Positions 23,433-25,704 of a stretch of DNA of 25,704 bases are shown here, piece after piece (position 1 is the stretch's first letter; each line of letters begins with the position of its first letter). The stretch is from DATMQA01 sp035566895 (lineage in GTDB: Bacteria; Verrucomicrobiota; Verrucomicrobiia; Limisphaerales; UBA8199). The stretch spans positions 1 to 25,704 of the forward strand of contig DATMQA010000012.1 of the NCBI GenBank assembly GCA_035566895.1. Reading direction: 5' to 3'. The notes under the pieces are model-generated. The model was not told the origin of the DNA and made no database searches. It saw nothing but the letters and a program-made list of their open reading frames with translations. A program made the position numbers and the translations under genes.

Positions 23433-24434
23433 TCACTCCTCGGCCAGGTTCTTGCGCGTCCGGCTCGGTGGTTCCAGGTAACGGTAGGCATTGCTGGGAT
23501 TGTCGTTGGAGTAGGCATATGCGTCCCGATGGTCGAGGAAGTACTTGACCGACTCAACCGGGATGGCGAACCCCAGGCCCTCGCCAAATACGATCTTCAT
23601 GTTCGTGATGCCGACCACCTCGCCCCGGAAATTGAACAACGGACCGCCGCTGTTGCCGGGATTGATCTGAGTGGTGGTTTGCAGATAAAGTTCGCCTGCC
23701 AATTGGCGCGTCTTGGTGCTGAGAATCCCTTCGGTCACGGTTCGCTCCAGCCCGAGCGGGCTGCCAATGGCAAAGACACCCTCGCCCACCGACAGCGCAT
23801 CGGCGCTGCCCAACAGCACGTATTTGAATTTGGGCGCGTCCTTGTCGTCGATTTTCAACAGCGCGAGGTCCGCGAACTTGTTAATCGCGATAATCCGCAC
23901 CTGCTTGTACACCTTGCGCTCCAGCTCCCCGCTTTTCTGGAGATAGACTTCCACCGAAATCTGTGTCTCGCCCTCGATGACGTGGAAGTTGGTCATCAGG
24001 AAACCGTCGGCGTTGAGAATGAAACCCGACCCCAGCCCACCGGGCGTGCGGACCTGCACGACCGCCTCGCCGAGTTGATTGACCAATTCGCGAACCGCCC
24101 GCGAAGCCGGCGGCTTGCTCGCGCTGGAGTAAAAACCGGACTTCGCTTCGAAGGAGGGCAGGCTCTCCGCGCCGCTCTCGACGGTGGGCGAAGGTTTGCT
24201 GCTGGCAACCGGCTTCACGGCGGTTTCTGGCGCGTCGGTCTTCAGAATCTTCAGCACCTGGTTGCGCGGGATGACCAGCACGGTGTAGCCAACATCGACC
24301 GCGATCTGGTCCCGTTTTTCCGCCAGCACCGTGCCGGTGATGGCGGCTTTATCTCTCAATTGGATCGTGTCGGCCAGCCCCGATTCCAGGGCGCAGAAGG
24401 TGAGGGCCAGCAGAAAAAGGCACTTTTTTAGCAT
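23433..24434 (-). CDS. HtrA-like trypsin-family serine protease without a PDZ domain
   Basis: A 333-residue exported protein. The signal peptide is MLKKCLFLLALTFCALESGL. Residues about 22-65 (DTIQLRDKAAITGTVLAEKR, then VDVGYTVLVIPRNQVLKIL) form a small beta domain seen in some envelope proteins. The S1C protease domain holds the triad His151 (TNFHVIEG), Asp189 (FADLALLKI) and Ser262 (INPGNSGGP), all intact. The family degrades or chaperones misfolded envelope proteins. The usual C-terminal PDZ domains are absent: the chain ends about 35 residues after the protease core with a basic tail (PPSRTRKNLAEE). It is transcribed away from rpsB, from a 252-base shared gap. Confidence 0.88.
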   Translation of the reverse strand: MLKKCLFLLALTFCALESGLADTIQLRDKAAITGTVLAEKRDQIAVDVGYTVLVIPRNQVLKILKTDAPETAVKPVASSKPSPTVESGAESLPSFEAKSGFYSSASKPPASRAVRELVNQLGEAVVQVRTPGGLGSGFILNADGFLMTNFHVIEGETQISVEVYLQKSGELERKVYKQVRIIAINKFADLALLKIDDKDAPKFKYVLLGSADALSVGEGVFAIGSPLGLERTVTEGILSTKTRQLAGELYLQTTTQINPGNSGGPLFNFRGEVVGITNMKIVFGEGLGFAIPVESVKYFLDHRDAYAYSNDNPSNAYRYLEPPSRTRKNLAEE

Positions 24435-24488
24435 CGCCTGACATTAGTGAACAAAAGTGCCTTTGACAAGCACGTAGAGAAATACCTG

Positions 24489-24516
24489 TTGCTCCCGGCG
24501 CCTTCTCTGCTATAGT
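24489..24516 (+). promoter_or_regulatory. Candidate promoter for rpsB-tsf
   Basis: TTGCTC at 24489-24494 and TATAGT at 24511-24516 with a 16-base spacer. A consensus-like TTGACA at 24463-24468 has no matching -10 box at a good distance. The transcript would have a leader of about 165 bases. Confidence 0.5.
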
Positions 24517-24629
24517 TTGAGGCCCTTTTTGCCGGCGGTGCACAAATGCGCAAGCTGGTGAAGGGGGTTGAACGGCCTTAAATCGTCCCGTGCCAGTGAG
24601 TGCGGGCGGCCATAACAACACTAAACTGA

Positions 24630-24665
24630 ATCCCGTTTTCCGCGGGATGGTTCGCCCAAGGGCGA
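24630..24665 (+). promoter_or_regulatory. Two hairpins in the rpsB leader
   Basis: ATCCCG-(7)-CGGGAT at 24630-24648 is followed by TCGCCC-AA-GGGCGA at 24652-24665, then GCTTTTAAC, ending 12 bases before the AAAGGA ribosome site. In other bacteria S2 represses its own operon through the leader. This pair could serve that role or act as a weak attenuator, since a short T-run follows the second hairpin. Confidence 0.5.
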
Positions 24666-24686
24666 GCTTTTAACAAAAGGAAACTT

Positions 24687-25499
24687 GTGATTAGTATTGG
24701 GTTAAAGGAATTGCTGGATGCCGGTGTTCATTTCGGACACCAGACCAAGCGGTGGAATCCGAAGATGAAACCGTTCATCTTCGATGCCCGCAACGGGATT
24801 CACATCATCGACTTGAGTAAAACACTCAGCCAGTTGGAGGCCGCCTCCAATTTCCTCGCCGAGACGGTCCGCAAAGGCGGCAAAGTGCTGTTCGTCGGCA
24901 CGAAGAAACAGGCACAACAAGCCGTGAAAGAAACGGCCAAGGAATGCGGCCAGTACTTTGTCACCGAACGGTGGCTGGGGGGCACCATGACCAATTTCGC
25001 CACGATCAAACGCTCGATCGGGCGCCTCAAACAGATTGAAAAAATGGAAGCGGATGGCTCCATTAACGTTTACGTCAAACAGGAGCAATCGGTCATCCGC
25101 CGCGAAGCCGCCCGCCTGGTCAAGTTTTTCGACGGCATTCGCGCTATGGACAAGTTGCCCGGCGCGATGTTCGTTGTGGACATCAAGCGCGAGCACAACG
25201 CCGTCGCCGAGGCCCGGCGCCTCAAGATCCCCGTCGTGGCCATCGTCGATACCAACTGCGACCCGGATCTCGTGGAGTACCCCGTTGCGGGCAATGATGA
25301 CGCGATCCGGTCGGTGCGGATGGTCCTGGCAACCATCGGCCAGGTGATCACCCAAGCGCAGGCCGAATACGAAGCCAAGTACGCCCGGCGCAAAACGCTG
25401 GAGGAAACCGCCTCCGAGCAGCCGGCCGTTCCTTTGGAAGCCCCACCAGTGCTCGCCGAGACGACCGCCTCCGCCGCCACGGCTGCCCCACCGATCTAA
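24687..25499 (+). CDS. rpsB: 30S ribosomal protein S2
   Basis: A 270-residue S2 starting at GTG 24687, five bases after AAAGGA. The N-terminus ISIGLKELLDAGVHFGHQTK and the following RWNPKMKPFIFDARNGIHII are classic S2, with VLFVGTKKQAQQAV, ERWLGGTMTNFATI and the late PVVAIVDTNCDPDLVEYPV also as expected. An alanine/proline/glutamate-rich C-terminal extension of about 35 residues is common in this part of the bacterial tree. tsf follows after 117 bases, the usual rpsB-tsf order. Confidence 0.97.
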   Translation: MISIGLKELLDAGVHFGHQTKRWNPKMKPFIFDARNGIHIIDLSKTLSQLEAASNFLAETVRKGGKVLFVGTKKQAQQAVKETAKECGQYFVTERWLGGTMTNFATIKRSIGRLKQIEKMEADGSINVYVKQEQSVIRREAARLVKFFDGIRAMDKLPGAMFVVDIKREHNAVAEARRLKIPVVAIVDTNCDPDLVEYPVAGNDDAIRSVRMVLATIGQVITQAQAEYEAKYARRKTLEETASEQPAVPLEAPPVLAETTASAATAAPPI

Positions 25500-25616
25500 T
25501 CGGGGCTTGGAATCGTGGGTTGGCGAGTGGTCTTCATCTTCGCCTTCCCGCCAGGAGCCATTCACTCTCAGTTGTCCGAGCTATCAACCGTCAATTTTTA
25601 ACTATCGACTAACTAT

Positions 25617-25704
25617 ATGGAAATTTCTGCTGTCGCTGTGGCCAAACTCCGCGAGATGACCGGCGCGGGCATGATGGATTGCAAGAAAGCCCTGATCGAA
25701 GCCA
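25617..25704 (+). CDS. tsf: Elongation factor Ts, 5' part
   Basis: Twenty-nine codons from the ATG at 25617 are inside the window: MEISAVAVAKLREMTGAG, then MMDCKKALIEA, the conserved EF-Ts N-terminus that forms the UBA-like domain and contacts EF-Tu. The gene runs off the right edge. No good Shine-Dalgarno site is visible before the start. Confidence 0.97.
   Translation, partial: MEISAVAVAKLREMTGAGMMDCKKALIEA

Noticed and set aside
24463..24468. TTGACA as the -35 box of rpsB
   Set aside because: The good -10 box TATAGT is 42 bases away, too far; TTGCTC at 24489 has a proper 16-base spacing.

Overview
The window looks like a chromosomal segment of a Verrucomicrobiota bacterium, most likely near the Pedosphaera/Limisphaerales group. 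This is a judgement from protein style and repeat content, not from a search. The signs are: secreted low-complexity hypothetical proteins of a verrucomicrobial type, many families of short (mostly 7-bp) tandem repeats and small palindromes spread between and inside genes, few clear Shine-Dalgarno sites, and an rpsB-tsf pair with GTG and ATG starts.

Layout. (1) Positions 1-1551: the 5' part of a minus-strand gene for a large exported hypothetical protein, running off the left edge. (2) 1552-2097: an intergenic stretch with small palindromes and a short-repeat leader. (3) 2098-5840: a three-gene plus-strand module: an unknown protein, a Mu gp28-like large terminase with repeat sequences inserted in frame, and a gp27-like (DUF3486-type) protein. 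No portal, capsid, tail or integrase gene accompanies it. A helically spaced 10-12 bp repeat array follows at 5867-5982. (4) 6057-7026: an ECF sigma factor overlapping a single-pass membrane protein, probably its regulator. (5) 7106-8926: a membrane-anchored hypothetical protein. (6) 8929-13013, minus strand: a 1091-residue secreted protein with leucine-rich-like repeats and an internal duplication of about 311 residues, translationally coupled by a GTGA overlap to a secreted SGNH-like putative hydrolase.

(7) 13371-20567: a surface-polysaccharide style operon: left-handed beta-helix acyltransferase, Wzx-type flippase, a 180-bp nested palindrome, AMP-forming acyl ligase, AsnB-type amidotransferase, NadE-type ATP pyrophosphatase and a stand-alone acyl carrier protein. 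The last four form a tight run (overlaps of 1 and 14 nt, then a 46-nt gap). Together they suggest a pathway that activates a carboxylate, loads it on the carrier and amidates or aminates it before use in a surface glycan. (8) 20753-24434: a secreted hypothetical protein, two small convergent ORFs each with a palindrome upstream, and a PDZ-less HtrA-like protease. (9) 24489-25704: an rpsB promoter and structured leader, rpsB, and the start of tsf.

The two most interesting parts are the orphan terminase module with repeats inside and around it, and the acyl ligase / AsnB / NadE / ACP set behind a flippase. The dense collection of unrelated short repeats, several of them inside open reading frames, is a further theme.
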